A stretch of DNA of 64,000 nucleotides from Amoebidium appalachense (Eukaryota > Ichthyosporea): NCBI GenBank assembly GCA_963693365.1, contig CAVNZM010000005.1, forward strand, positions 12,276,001-12,340,000, in the 5' to 3' direction. Under the pieces are notes generated by a model. The model did not search any database and was not told the DNA's origin. It was given only the letters and a program-made list of their open reading frames with translations. The translations under genes were made by a program, and so were the position numbers. This document shows, piece after piece, positions 1 to 13,076 of this stretch (position 1 is the first letter of the stretch; each line of letters opens with the position of its first letter).

Positions 1-296
1 CGGTGATTTGGCTTTCCGATAATGGGAAGAAAATCCCCTCCCCCCCCCCCCTCCACCCCCCACCCCCATCCCACCCCCCACCCCTCACCCCGCTCTGCCC
101 CCCCCCCCCCCCCCCCCAAAAAAAAAAAAAAAAAAAAAAGAAAAAACACAAGCAACAAGAACAAAGAAAAAAAGAAACTCGCACTCACGCACACACATGC
201 ACTCCCGCACACACATGACAGACAACACAATGCAGACTGCAAAGTGAGTATACAGAATAATCAGCTTGATGAGGGGGAAAAGGAGCCCGTCTTCCA

Positions 297-341
<45 letters not shown>

Positions 342-587
342 CTATCTACAGTACCCGAGTTTCAACCCATTCACCTCGTCAACGAAACCCAACTCAGACG
401 ACGTTGGGGAGTGGGGAAGGGGGGGGGGGGGGGGGGGGGGGAGGGAGGGGGGGCAAGCCGTTGTGATCTGGCTGGCTATGCAGGGTGCCGAGGTCTGGTG
501 TCGTTGGAGGCACATTCTCTTTGCGAAGCGAAGAACCCATACTGATTCGTTGGTGCAGGTTGGTGTTGCCGTGTGTAGTCAACGCCG
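1..587. repeat. Simple-sequence block: C20-A22 tract, G45 run, second G run
   Basis: The block begins C-rich and has a C-run passing directly into an A-run at about 98-139. A 45-base G-run lies at 297-341 and another G-rich run at about 419-453. The reading frames here are poly-Pro or poly-Gly translations. A minus-strand peptide near 470-660 (containing SMGSSLRKENVPPTTPDLG) is less repetitive and could be an alternative end of the neighbouring gene. Confidence 0.8.
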
Positions 588-1987
588 TTAACGGTTTTCG
601 TTTGCGCCAGTGAACATGTGCTGCTTGTGTGGGTGTGCTCTTGTCGAGGTTTGATGTCTCGGAGAGGGAATTAATAGGGCACATCTGTTATTCAACATGG
701 GGCTGAATGGTGGTGGCTGGGTGGATGGCTGTGTGGGTGGCTGTGGGGGGCATGGGCCGGGTGGGTGGGTGGGGGCGGAGTCCCACTGCATGTTGGGTGG
801 TATAGGTGATGTAGGTACCGAACCTGGTAGAGAGAAAGACATGGGTGAGAAAATGGAGAAAATTAAGGATTTACTGTGCCTGCACTTTTGAAAACGTGTT
901 TAACCCGAGGCTGTGGCACACATAGAGGGTATGGTAGGCATCAAGCACTCACAAAACTAATCACACGTCACAACCATCCAAACTCCCTTGTTTGTATATA
1001 GCTTTACTGTGTTATCGTAGCTTGGTTGTTTTGCTCGTGTACGAAGGTGCTCTGGAAGAGTGTTTTGCAGGAGTATAGGTGCAGGCATGGGGAGCCGCGT
1101 ATACCAGCATCACCATCTACCTATACTACACTCTCGACACTGCCCCATGCGTCCTTTGTGCAACCTTCTACGAATACAGACTGATCGTGGCGTGTCCGGC
1201 CCAGGTTCATATGTCACGAACTCCCATTTTGAAGTCTGTGCAGGAAAAGACTATGGGGTGGAAAGGAACAAAATAGAGATCTACTACTTTTTTAGCGAGC
1301 TCCTATTGGTCAACGGCAAACAGCCAATATCGAGGTTACACACTATTCGAATGTAATTTGAAGTACATAAAGCCTTTTTCCTAACAGTAAACAGGCTTTG
1401 GGTGGCTAATAAATTTTTTTTTGTAGTGCCTTGTAGATAGCGCAGTGGGCAAATATGGACCGGCGCAGAGCTAGAGTCATGACTCATGAGCCGCGCCGGT
1501 CAGTCAGCCAATCAGCGGCTGTTAGCCTCCTTGAATCTGGTCACATCAACCAATCGCGTAGCCCTAAAAAAGTAGTATCGTTTCTATTTTGTTCCTTTCC
1601 TCCCCATACTATCAACCATGTATATTGCGGAGGCATTCAAAGAGAGATAGTTTCCTCGTGGTATTCGCGGAGGAGGAGCGGGGGGAGGGGGGGAGGGGGG
1701 GGGGAGGGGGGTGTGTCAGCGGATATGGAACCCAGAAATGGGGAATGCACATGTAAGTTATCGCTTGATTGGTAGTATGCATAGGCTGTCAATATATGAC
1801 AGGAATGAGATGAGGACAGATATTCTTGTATACGAAGGTAATCCACATGCCGTGCATGTGCATGCAACGTTCTGTTATGTCTGTCGCTCTTTCTCACTCA
1901 CACACACACACACACTCTCTCTCTTTCTCTCTCGTCCCCTCCCTCCCTCCCTCCCTCCCTCCCTCTCCCCTTCTCTCTCCGCAAGCG

Positions 1988-2078
<91 letters not shown>

Positions 2079-2214
2079 ACCCAAACACCCATGTGTAGTA
2101 CATGTACGAGCGGGTGTGGGCACTACCGAGTGCGTGCCTTGTGTGTTTCCAATTAAGAGGTTTGTACCGATGTTGTTGGCACCTTTTTTTTTTTTTTTGG
2201 TGGGGGGAGGGGGG

Positions 2215-2251
<37 letters not shown>

Positions 2252-2928
2252 TGGCTGCAGGCTGGAAGGCCGAAGGGAGGCAAGGAGGGAGAAGGGGGGG
2301 GGGGGGGGGGTTAGAGTTGCATCATTGACTACGAAGTACATACCCACAACGGGTATCAAGAGTGGAAAAAAGAAAGTGTCACCGAGCATGCAACACAGTT
2401 ACTAATCCCCTTCCACAGGGAGGTTCAAGAGAAAGCGCTGAGGTATAATGCACGCCTGCTTGCATCCACCAGACACACTCACAGATACACTCACAGACAC
2501 ACACAGACACACGCACAGACACACTCACAAACACACTACAGACACACTCACAAACACACTCACCTGGATGTGTATTTTGATGCCACACAGGCATGGGTAT
2601 GTAGCTGCCCAGAGCAGTGTAGACGTAGTTGGGGTGAACGGCAGCAGCACCCGTCTGAAACCCCTGCACACTCCAAGGCGCAAAGGGCTGCAGAAGAGTA
2701 TGGAACAGATTAGGAAATCTGTATCCTTGAATGGTAACCGAACCCCCCCTCCCTCCCGCCCCGCCCCGCCCCCCCCTCCCCCCTACACACATACACACAA
2801 CACTACCACCACCATTACCGCCACAGACAGCAACACAGCACACAGACAAATGGTACATGCACATACACAGGGCACACGTGGGCGCACACACACACAGACA
2901 CACAGACACAGAGAGACACAACACACCT

Positions 2929-2970
<42 letters not shown>

Positions 2971-3016
2971 TTCCACACAAACACAAACAACAAACGCACG
3001 TGTGCACGCACACAAA

Positions 3017-3054
<38 letters not shown>

Positions 3055-3738
3055 ACACACACACAAACACGCACACCGCACCTTGCCTCCCACTCTCTCT
3101 CTTTCCCTCCCCCCTCGCCCCCCGCCCCCCTCCTCCCACTCCTAGGGCCCCTACCCTTCCCCCTCCCCGCCCCCCCCCCCCCCCCCCCCCCCCCCCCTGA
3201 CCCACACACACTGCCTGAAGGCCCAGTCATCACCTCTTCCCACCTTGCCTCCCTCTCCCCCCCCTCCCCCCCCCCCCCTCCACACCTCCCACTCCTAGCC
3301 CCCCCCCCCCCTCCCCCCCCCCCCCCCCCCCCACCATTACCATCACCACCACCACCACCCCTCTCCCCTCCCCGTCCCCTTCTACCCCCCCAGAGCAACT
3401 CAAATCGGATCAATCAACACCACCTAAAAGCTGAAGCTTCCCCTTGCCTCCATTGTCTAAAGCCCCTCCCCCCCTCCCCCCCCCCCCCCCCCCGGTGTCT
3501 CCTCCACTTATCCTTGTAGACACCTGCATTCCATAACTTCCAGACTCAATATCACACTGGGCGACACGCGCTTCCGCGTGCACGGTAGGGTGGGCAGGCC
3601 ATGAACCGGGGATGTTGTGTTCTTGTGTTGGCTGGTGGGTGTTGAATGCACCGTTTTGCACCAAGAGAGAGTCTTGGTGGGTGAGGATGACCGTGGATGG
3701 GTCGAGGACATGTGTGCTACTTGTGGTGGTTGATAGGC
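588..3738 (-). CDS. Unidentified minus-strand gene, three 3' exons (Pro/His/Ser-rich protein)
   Basis: Three minus-strand exons join with matching phases: 3738-3524 (phase 1 in, phase 0 out), 2687-2564 (phase 0 in, phase 1 out) and 823-588 (two bases in, ends at a stop codon). The acceptors follow pyrimidine-rich tracts ending in CTGCAG, TTCTGCAG and CTACCAG. The donors are CAG|GTGTCT and CCAG|GTGAGTG. The encoded sequence is not low-complexity in the first two exons (it includes VILTHQDSLLVQNG, VAQCDIESGSYGMQ and PNYVYTALGSYIPMPVW) and becomes Pro-rich in the last (SVPTSPIPPNMQWDSAP). I do not recognise the family. The composition resembles a disordered region of a regulatory or structural protein. 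The upstream part is not resolved; candidate exons lie at 4730-4653, about 4480-4390 and 5832-5302. The call rests on phase agreement and non-repetitive coding sequence only. Confidence 0.42.
824..1440. other. No recognisable gene
   Basis: Non-repetitive sequence, interpreted as part of the last intron of the minus-strand gene. Short frames at 1060-1356 show no recognisable motif and no convincing splice-site pair was found. Confidence 0.4.
1454..1560. promoter_or_regulatory. GC-rich palindrome followed by two CCAAT boxes
   Basis: The sequence GACCGGCGC at 1457 is mirrored by GCGCCGGTC ending near 1501, with an AP-1-like TCATGACTCAT between the arms. Two CCAAT motifs (CAGCCAATCAG near 1505 and ACCAATCGCG near 1550) follow. 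This looks promoter-like, but no first exon could be attached to it. Confidence 0.25.
1680..2330. repeat. Microsatellite block: G-rich, (CTCC)n, (TG)n, T-run into G-run
   Basis: A G-rich tract lies at 1680-1710, CT/CTCC sequence at 1910-1980, a (TG) array of about 90 bp at 1986-2077, then a T15 run followed by a G-rich run to 2250 and a further G18 run near 2297. Frames across it are (CV)n, (HT)n or poly-Gly translations. Confidence 0.9.
2740..3500. repeat. CA- and C-rich microsatellite block
   Basis: This intronic stretch contains C-rich sequence at 2745-2785, (CA)n arrays at about 2930-2965 and 3010-3065, and long C-runs at about 3170-3197, 3260-3280 and 3300-3332, ending in a C-run near 3475-3493. 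It separates two exons of the minus-strand gene. Confidence 0.9.
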
Positions 3739-3839
3739 CTGCAGGTGGAAAAGTGTGCATGTGTGTGTTATTAGCTCGTAGGTGATTGTTCATGCAATGG
3801 CTGTAAACTTTCAGGATGACCAACCGTGTTTATCAGGAT

Positions 3840-4007
3840 CATGCCCCCCCCCCCCCCCCCCCCCCCCCACACACACACACAAAAAAAAAAAAAAACCACC
3901 CCCACCCCCTCCCCATCCCCCCACACACATGGCCTTCTCCCCCCCCCCTCCCCCCCCCCCCCCCCCCCCAAACACACACACACACAAGCACGCGCGCGCG
4001 CATACAT

Positions 4008-4074
<67 letters not shown>

Positions 4075-4075
4075 T
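3840..4075. repeat. Compound tracts C-run, (CA)n, A-run; then C-run and (CA)n
   Basis: A C-run of about 26 passes into CACACA and then into an A-run at 3843-3895. A second set follows: a C-run to 3969, mixed CA/CG repeats, and a (CA) array of about 50 bp ending at 4073. The order C, CA, A recurs across the window. Confidence 0.9.
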
Positions 4076-4652
4076 CACTCTCCCTTATTCTTTTAGAACT
4101 TCACATGTGATTCATTGTGTGCCCCTGTGTGTGTATGTTCCCTAGCATGCTTGTGATCTCACACGTGTGTGGTAGCTACAACACGTAGGGGCTCGTTTTG
4201 CAAAAAAAAAAGCGCCCCAACCATATTGATGAAGTGTCTAGATGCCAGTTTGCAACCAAGATCGCAGGTGAACACGTGCCTGTGTGGTATGTATGTGCCT
4301 GTGTGCACGTGTACGTGGCTGGGTGTGTGTGTGTGCACGCGTGTCCGTGTGTGCTTTTGTGTGCTAAGAACACATGTATGGAGTTGGTCTACGTGGCCAT
4401 GGCAGCGTGCACCGAAACCACATCCGGTGCATTTTCAGCCGTTAGAAAAACATATAGCCCAAACGGGCCATCATAAAAATTCACAACTGAACAAAACAGG
4501 TGTGCATTCACAACAACGGTACACGCATACCTCAGGCACGTTTTTCGAACAGCAGTGGTATCCCCATGGTCAAAAAAAGAGGGGAAAAAAAGTTGGGGGG
4601 GGGGGGGGGGGGGGGGGGCGGAGGGGGAAAGGGAAAAAAAGGCGTCACCCAC

Positions 4653-4730
4653 CTGCAGTCTTCCAAGAGGCCCATGGCTCATTCTCGAAAATGTTGTCGT
4701 GAATAGATCCCCCCACTTTAGTGTGCCGGC
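4653..4730 (-). CDS. Possible internal exon, unidentified protein
   Basis: A 78-bp minus-strand segment lies between a good acceptor (CTGTTGCAG|GCC) and donor (CTGCAG|GTGGGTG). Its length is a multiple of three, so both ends have the same phase. Two frames are open. The phase-1 frame reads HTKVGGSIHDNIFENEPWAS and would join in phase to a second possible exon at about 4480-4390 (acceptor TTTTGTTCAG|TTGTG, peptide containing NFYDGPFGLYVFLTAENAP) that runs into a stop. The two may be upstream exons of the gene ending at 588, but the phase to 3738 was not reconciled. Confidence 0.3.
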
Positions 4731-4869
4731 CTGCAACAGTGATTGGGTGTCAGCTTATAATCGTTAAGTGATAGAAATAAAAACAACGATCGTGTGATGT
4801 ACAAGGAATGGTGTTAGTATCGGAGGGGAAAAAGGAGAGGTAGGTGGTGTCCAGACGGGGTTGTTCAGT

Positions 4870-5200
<331 letters not shown>

Positions 5201-5301
5201 AGGGAACACACTTGTATGAAACTCCGCATTGCACAACTTCATACCATTTGCCAACTCCTTAAATTATTCTCCAGCCGTACTGTCCGCGCCGTTATATTCC
5301 T

Positions 5302-5832
5302 TCATCTGCTCTGTGTTGCCTCAAGGAGAATGAGTACCCGTGACACTATCTCATCCAGCGGTATGTTGCTCGGGAAATAGGAATCAAGTTCTCTGCTCCA
5401 TTTTCCAATTCCTTTGTGTGTGGGTCGGAAGAAACCACATATGTACTTTGCAGCAAGGGGAGGAATCCTGCAATCTAGCACAAGGATCTCCATAGTAGTT
5501 AGCAACAACCACACACTTAGGCCCTTTATGATGGCGCCTTTCTCCTTGTCGTTAATGGCTCTACCCAGAGTATTATCACTCCACCCTTTGCCATGCGCGA
5601 CCTGTGCTAAGTGGGAAGCGTAGCCCAAGCATGCCCACGTTAACACGGAGAGTTTCCCCCAGGCACGTTCGAAGCGACAGCGGCGGTTAGTAGGCGTAGA
5701 AAGTATTCGTGTAGAGAGTCGGTGGTGTTGGGTAGGATATTGCGCCCCGGCCCTCCTGTGTGTTGTTTGAAACACAGCTGCCGTATAAACGACGGGTCGG
5801 GTGTATGTGGGGCCTGCGGTGTGGAGTTCCAT
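5302..5832 (-). CDS. Hypothetical ORF or exon of about 176 codons
   Basis: This is one of the few long frames in the first 19 kb that is not a translation of simple sequence. The deduced peptide has mixed composition and includes WACLGYASHLAQVAHGKGWS, KGLSVWLLLTTMEILVLDCR and SYFPSNIPLDEIVSRVLILL. It has one hydrophobic stretch and no motif I recognise. It ends in TGA at 5302. It could be a terminal exon of a minus-strand gene, an internal exon with a donor before the stop, or a fragment of an old mobile element. No polyadenylation signal was noticed just downstream. Confidence 0.3.
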   Translation of the reverse strand: MELHTAGPTYTRPVVYTAAVFQTTHRRAGAQYPTQHHRLSTRILSTPTNRRCRFERAWGKLSVLTWACLGYASHLAQVAHGKGWSDNTLGRAINDKEKGAIIKGLSVWLLLTTMEILVLDCRIPPLAAKYICGFFRPTHKGIGKWSRELDSYFPSNIPLDEIVSRVLILLEATQSR

Positions 5833-5949
5833 GAGTGGTTTGTTGTGGTGTGAGTGCCTTGTGATGTTCGCAGGAAGATCATGGGTTTTTCTACTTCATA
5901 CACCATTTACACATCATTGTGGTAAAAAAAATGGTGTTGACGAGAGAGG

Positions 5950-5970
5950 GAGGGAGGAAAGGGCGCGGGG

Positions 5971-6010
<40 letters not shown>
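5950..6010. repeat. G-run of about 33
   Basis: GA-rich sequence leads into an uninterrupted G-run ending at 6009, next to unique sequence at 6010-6230 with no recognised gene. Confidence 0.9.
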
Positions 6011-6014
<4 letters not shown>

Positions 6015-6217
6015 CAGTGGACAAACGAAGAAGATAATCTTGTGCAAGCCCGTGCTCTGAACAGACTCGGCATCTATGTACCAGATAGGCTAGAAAGTAA
6101 GCAAAGGGAAGGCTAGAGAATATTCCGCCTTGACACCAGCTGCTATCACTACAGTTAATCATCGTTCCCTTTACAAACCATCTGTTACTCTCTATTCATT
6201 CCCTTCATCCCCCTGTA

Positions 6218-9200
6218 AACAACTGTTTACATTGGCGACCGCGCAGTTCAAGAATCTCGCATCCTTCGAATCTCACATCTTTCAATCAGTTCAAGAATCT
6301 CACATCTTTCAATCAGCTTAAGAATCTCCCATGGCCGATCACAATCCTTTTTACCCCGATGATAGGCACATCTTTCCTTGTCCGGCTTAGAATATATACA
6401 CCGACAAGTTTGAAGTGGCCAGCCCACCTACACGGAAAGAATTGAAAGCATGTAAAACTTCTTTTGCTACGACACATCAAAAATGTGAAGAAAAACGAAC
6501 ACACAACGAAACAACGAATACACGAACAAACGAATAAAGAATTGCTAACGAAGCAATGAACCAACGAAAAACGAACCATCACGAATACGCAATGAAATAA
6601 AGAGTTAACGACAAGCGAATGCATAGAGGAAATACGAAATGAATGCAACACAAAACAAAACAAAGTAACGAAGTTATCAAACGACAAAAAACGAAAAACG
6701 AAAGCAAAATGAAATGGAAACACGAAAATGAAAAGAACGAATGCACAACACTGCTTAGGTTGCAATGCACACGGCCCCCTCTATGTTACGAAGAAAAGAA
6801 AACCGTTGCCCTTGCGTGCATTGCGCTATTGCACACTGTCATCGTGTCCATGCCACCACGTGCACGTCCACACTCGCAACCCAGATGCACGGCCACTTTC
6901 AGCACAAATGCACTTAACGAAGAAGATAGTCGCTGTTGCTATAGCATGTAGGACCTAAGATCTTATGAAAGTAGTGTTGCATGCATGCTTCGAATCCCTT
7001 GCTGTTCTCGAATACAGCATGCCCCATAGTTTAGCGCACAGGATGCACATGCGCATGAATGTATGCTGGCATGCCTAAACACATTACGAACATATGCCTG
7101 ACTCATGTATGGCGGCCCTTCCTGGTGCCACGCCCTAACGAATTTGCACTCTTGGTGCACAAAAGGCATGTAATAAAGTCGATGCAGAACTTTTGTTCAT
7201 GCATGTGAAAAACAAAGAAGGTGTTGGGTACGAATTTTAAGGTGAATGCCCGTCTGTGGCAATACTGTGTAACATACCAATTACACTGTCAAGCCTTACA
7301 CTAGCTGCCGGCACACCCCCACCAGAACAAAAGAATGTGGTATGGGCACCGCTCCCTCACAACCCCATCATAAAGTGTCAGTATTTTGGCTGGAAGCCTT
7401 TCAGTTTCGAATTACGAATACCCTCCTTCACTACTGAAGAAAGTGACGTGGAAGACGAATACGAATACGAATGCAAGGTGTTGTTGACTAACACATCGGA
7501 CCATCATGTGTACCTAGGCCCTGGTACGGAGGTGACCATGTTATTCCCTTGCAATATGATGACACTGTAACAATTTAGCACGTGCATACCCCACCAATGG
7601 GCACATGCGGGAGACAACCCCACAAGCTGCCTTATTGGGCACCTCTGCTAAAACGAATATTCTTCTCACGAAGGAACAGAAGAATGCCACGAACACGAAC
7701 CACACACTCACCAGGCAGCTACTTACATCTAATGTATGTAAGAAGTAGGGTGTGTGAACGGGGTAACTTCATGAACACCAACACGAAAGAAAGCACAGCA
7801 CAAAGCAGTTCCACGAATACGAATGGTTTTGGTATTCCACATAACGAACAGAACCTACAGTAGGGCCACCTACAAATGAAGCAGAGGATGGGGCACCATC
7901 CAGACCTGCACTGGAGGATATGAAAACACGAAGCGCGCTCACGAAGTTGCTTACAAAAGAAAGGGCGACTGTGACGACTTTTCTTTTTAGGCCAAGCCTC
8001 CAGAAGAATGTATTATGCCTGGAATCCCCCTGCTCAACGGAAATGGCTGGCAAATGGGATACGAAAACTGCTCACGAATGGAAGCATGTGTTTTCTGAAG
8101 AAGACTTGCTCTGCCTACCCTCTTCTTATGAATTATGAACCGGGTTTTTAATGGTTCTGACGGGCTGATATATTTCTTTATGTCGCCCAACGAAGAACAC
8201 TTAGGGCATTCTTATTCATGTTATTCCCGGCTCCGATGATGCAGGGTTAAAGCTGAAAGGAAAGAAGTGCTCTTTGTTCATGAAAGAAGTGGCTTTTCCG
8301 GCCATGGTGACTCGCCTTACAGTCTTAAGGTAGAACCGGGATAAGGAGCAGTGGCTAAGCCTTGAAGCTATCCACCACTACCTGAGCTACGAAGTGACCT
8401 AAGGCTTGAGTTATATTCATTATCGAATGTTTGGTATGATCATTCATCCACACAACTAAATTACTCGCAATTGAAAACGAATCTGCGGGAGTGTCCTAAA
8501 AAGGAAAAATTCCCCAAAAAGGAAAATATTACTTCTACAGAAAAGGCCAAGCACAGAGACGAAGCGAACAATCCGCACGCACACTCTGCAACAATCTTCG
8601 CCACGAAAATGAAATCACAGAAGAATGCTGCATGAATTTACGTTTTGGCAAATGAAGAAGTGCTCATAGACGTGCACAACTCTATTCAACCGTCCTTGCT
8701 CTGTTCTGCCCAGCAGCTCGGCGCACAAGAATTCTCGCTGAAGGTTGTTTATCGCCTCTCAGCCTGGTGGTTTGCTTGCCTAACGACACCACCAGGCTCC
8801 CGACAAGGGGGGGAGTGTAAACAACTGTACACATGAACTGTACATGTTTACTAAAGAATGTGATCTACTAGCACACGATTCGTGCTTTGTCATGAATATC
8901 ACATAAATATTATGTCCGCACCAATAGGACTCACTCTGACCTAAGAATTGAACCATATATGGTTCTTCCGCTGCATACCACATAAACGAAGTGAACCAAT
9001 AAGAGGTTTGCATAAATAGGACGAAGGTCTGACTGGCTCGGACCGCACCAGAATCACGAATGGCATGTTGCCACCCGCGCTGGCCGCGGATGAACCAATC
9101 CTGGGCCTTGATCCGAAACCTGGGGGCTATATAAGAAAGCCGTCCCAGTACGGGGATCACATCAGTGAAGTCTGAGACAGACTGAGTCGGCCCATAGTAA

Positions 9201-9300
9201 AAGCAACCTGGCCGCGTGTGCCTTTCTACCCGTTCTCTGTCTTTATTTTGATTCAGTTGTACTCTGCCTTATCCTAACTAGTCCAACTGTTTACATTAGT
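6218..9300 (+). mobile_element. Candidate decayed LTR retrotransposon
   Basis: At 6218-6236 a TGTAAACAACTG/TTTACA junction is followed directly by TTGGCGACCGCG, which resembles an LTR end followed by a tRNA primer-binding site. At about 8808 a G-rich polypurine tract (AAGGGGGGGAG) is followed by TGTAAACAACTG, the same start, and this candidate 3' LTR runs to about 9298, ending CTGTTTACA. It contains a TATA box (CTATATAAG, 9128). The interior of about 2.6 kb has no intact pol frame, only short fragments, and a stretch very rich in ACGAA at 6480-6740. The 5' LTR appears almost entirely deleted. The element is inferred from its ends, not from coding sequence. Confidence 0.4.
7256..7570 (+). pseudogene. 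ORF fragment inside the candidate retroelement
   Basis: A frame of about 104 codons with normal composition, containing VLLTNTSDHHVYLGPGTEV. That stretch weakly resembles a beta-strand segment of dUTPase-like proteins, but the other dUTPase motifs were not found. It has no partner exons and is flanked by stops, so it is treated as a relic. Confidence 0.2.
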
Positions 9301-9394
9301 TGTTTACACCCCCCCCACCCCTCCTTCCTTCCCCCCCCCCCCTCCCCCCCGCCCAGTTCTCCTCTCCCCGTCAGGACACACACAGACACATACA

Positions 9395-9439
<45 letters not shown>

Positions 9440-10700
9440 CAAAAGACAAGCGCGCACACACACAAAAAAAACACACGCACAAGCGTGCACTCACACACAT
9501 TTCGGACAGATACACACACACATGCGTGCGCGGACGCGCGCACACACACACACACAGAGAGACACACGCACACACGCACACACACATACACACATACACG
9601 CACACATGCAAACACACACATACACCCACACACACACACACACACACACACGTGCAAACCATCACAACCACCACACATCCTAATACACTGCATAGATAAA
9701 AATAACATTCTTACAAAGCCGACAGCCATAAACTAATGCTTGCAGCAAGTACCATGTGATTCTTAATGCATCACCACCAACTCTTACAAAAATGGTACTA
9801 AATTGTTCACAGCGCGTTGTTAATCCCTCCCTCCCTCCCTCCCTCCCTCCCTCCCCCCGCCCCTCCCCCCCATAAAGGGAAAAAAGGGAACAAACCAACA
9901 AACCAAAAAAAAAAATTTACCGGGAAAAATATGACTGCCAAATGTGTTCTCAGAAGTCTTCTTACAAAGGAAGAAACAAATGAGAAAAGGAAGATTCAAA
10001 CAATAAAATAATAACAAAAGAAAACCAACACCCGCCACTTTCGGGTTTGAAATCTGCATCTCCTGCGATTCGCCTCTTGCGATCTCTGGCCCGATATGAT
10101 TGGCTCCCGAGCCCAGATCGCTCTTGGATGACTCTGAGCCAACGAATCTGCCCAAAGTAACCAAAACAAACGGGCAAGGGTCAAAAAAAAAACAAAAAAA
10201 AATAAGGCCTCTTAAATAGAATTCCATATGGAAGGCCTTGTTAACAACATGTTGGTATGAGCCTATCGAAAGTACCCAACGTAACCAAAGCAAACGAGCA
10301 AGGGTCAAAAACCAAGACCTTCTCTGTGTATGCGCTCGATATTGAAGGCCTTGTTTATAACACATGTTGTTGACGTGCCAAGGATGATGCATCATACACT
10401 AATTGGCCAATCCACTCGTTCTCACCACCAAACATCACCACCAAGATCAGCACATACAGGCGCACCACATGTTGCAAATCATCACATCCCTCACAAACAT
10501 TAGAGTCTCCGTCGAATAAAAACTTTGTTCTTTCCTTATTTCAACCATATTTACCCACCCCCATTGCCTTCCTCCTTCCCCCTTCCCCCCCCTCCCCGCC
10601 TCCCACCCTTCCCCCCCCCCCCCCCCCCCTCCCCCAACACACACACACACCCCACCACCTTCACCATCCCTTCACACAATCCCACGGAGAAACACAAATT
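9300..10700. repeat. CA/GA microsatellites and a degenerate direct repeat
   Basis: C-rich sequence at 9307-9360, (CA)n and (GA)n at 9375-9440, and mixed CA/CG repeats to 9655. A (CTCC)n tract lies at 9825-9855. Two related segments of about 105-110 bp follow at about 10151-10255 and 10263-10380, sharing GTAACCAAA and GGCAAGGGTCAAAAA-like cores and AAGGCCTTGTT. C-rich sequence ends the block at 10555-10640. No gene was recognised. Confidence 0.7.
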
Positions 10701-10959
10701 GCATTAATCACAAGAACACTTCCTTCTTTTCTCAGAGGCATGCCCGATCGAATCTTTCAACACCATCTCCCACCACCAAAGCACCACCACACCTTATCTC
10801 ATGCCTTACTAATCCAACTGATCAAGCACAATCAAAGACGATCGAACGTAAAAGCATTAGTAAGGCAGGAGTCCACTTAACCCCAGAAGATTATCTCCGC
10901 ATTCCGGCTATCATCCTCACTTCCGCACGACCTTTTTCTTGACACAGTCATCCCCTTCC

Positions 10960-11769
<810 letters not shown>

Positions 11770-11770
<1 letters not shown>

Positions 11771-13070
11771 GTGCACGTGCTTTAAGCGTGTGCATGTGTA
11801 TGTGTGTATATGTGCTTTGTGTGTATGTGGCTTTGTGTGTGTGTGTGTGCGTGCGCGTGCGTGCGTGCGTGCGTGTGCATGTATGTATGTGCTTCTATAG
11901 TATTTTCAGGAGATAAAAGGCTACCAGAACCGAAACAACCCCTATACTCTCCGAGAACACACAGAAGCGAGAACAAGAAATCCAGAAGCATCAATACACA
12001 GCCGATATATTACATGCCAGCACATAGTCAGCCGGCCATGTAAAACTAAGTTGATAAAGCCATCTCTCTCTTCTTCTCCCCCTCCCCTTACCTCTACCCC
12101 ACTTTCACCCCTTTCCGGCCTTCCCTCCTCCTGCCCCTCCCCCTGCACCTCGCTTGCCCCCCCCCACCTTAGCCCACCCCCCAACCCCCACCCCACCCCA
12201 TCCCGGCCCTCTCTCCCCCTCCGGGATTCCCCCTTTCCCCTCCCCCCTTCCCCTTCCCCTATTTTCCCTTTAATGCTACCTACTCTCTTTCTCTCAACCC
12301 ACAAAACCTCCCAACTATACGCAACCAGCCAGAAGGCTTGTCTCGATCTTCCCTATCTTCCTCCCGCACTCGTATTCCTGACTCCTGTCTCCCCTCCCCT
12401 CTCCTCCTTTTCCTCCCCACTTAACAGGGCTATATACCTATGCATATGCTGCCCCCTATCTGCTCTCTGGTAGAACAAAAGACTCCTTTCCGTAGGCAGA
12501 TCTGCACACTCGCTGTGGGAGATGGTTGCATGCCACTGAGTGGTTTTTGAGGCTCCTGGGTGCAAGTTTCAACGTCTTCGATCACCCCATAGTTGCTGGG
12601 CTGCTGGTTGGGGAACCAGAACCTAACATGAGTGATGTGTTGCATGGCACACGGAAAACAGCATTTACTCCTATCTCCGAGCTCTATCTGTTTCTCAATG
12701 GAAGATAACGTGGTATATATCCTACGAGTTTAGCGATAACACCCAACAAATCATGTCGTGTGTGTAACAGGTTGGATGTTCGCACGTGCGAATCGTTCTC
12801 TAGACTCGTAGCTGTATAATTCCTATAGCAGGTAAGGGTTTTGGTACGGAAGTATCTAAATAAAAAAGGCGGCCTCTTCTAACCGTTATCCACACACACC
12901 TTTTCAGAGGCCTCAAGCAGTTGAACCTCCCACACGGTGCCCACATCCTCAGCCATCGCACTGGAATGTGGTAATAAGGGCGTTGGGCAGACACGCTTAG
13001 TCATCCTGGGTGATGTGTTGTATCCTCCGGAAGTGGAACTCCGCTTTGCCCCATCTTCTGAAACAATTGG
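11770..13070. other. No recognisable gene; TG and C-rich sequence
   Basis: 11770-11880 is TG/CG repeat and 12060-12420 is C-rich. The rest is unique sequence with short frames and no motif I recognise. Confidence 0.4.
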
Positions 13071-13076
13071 GAAGTT

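Noticed and set aside
9300-9680. CRISPR-like or satellite array
   Set aside because: It is CA/GA microsatellite without regular spacers.
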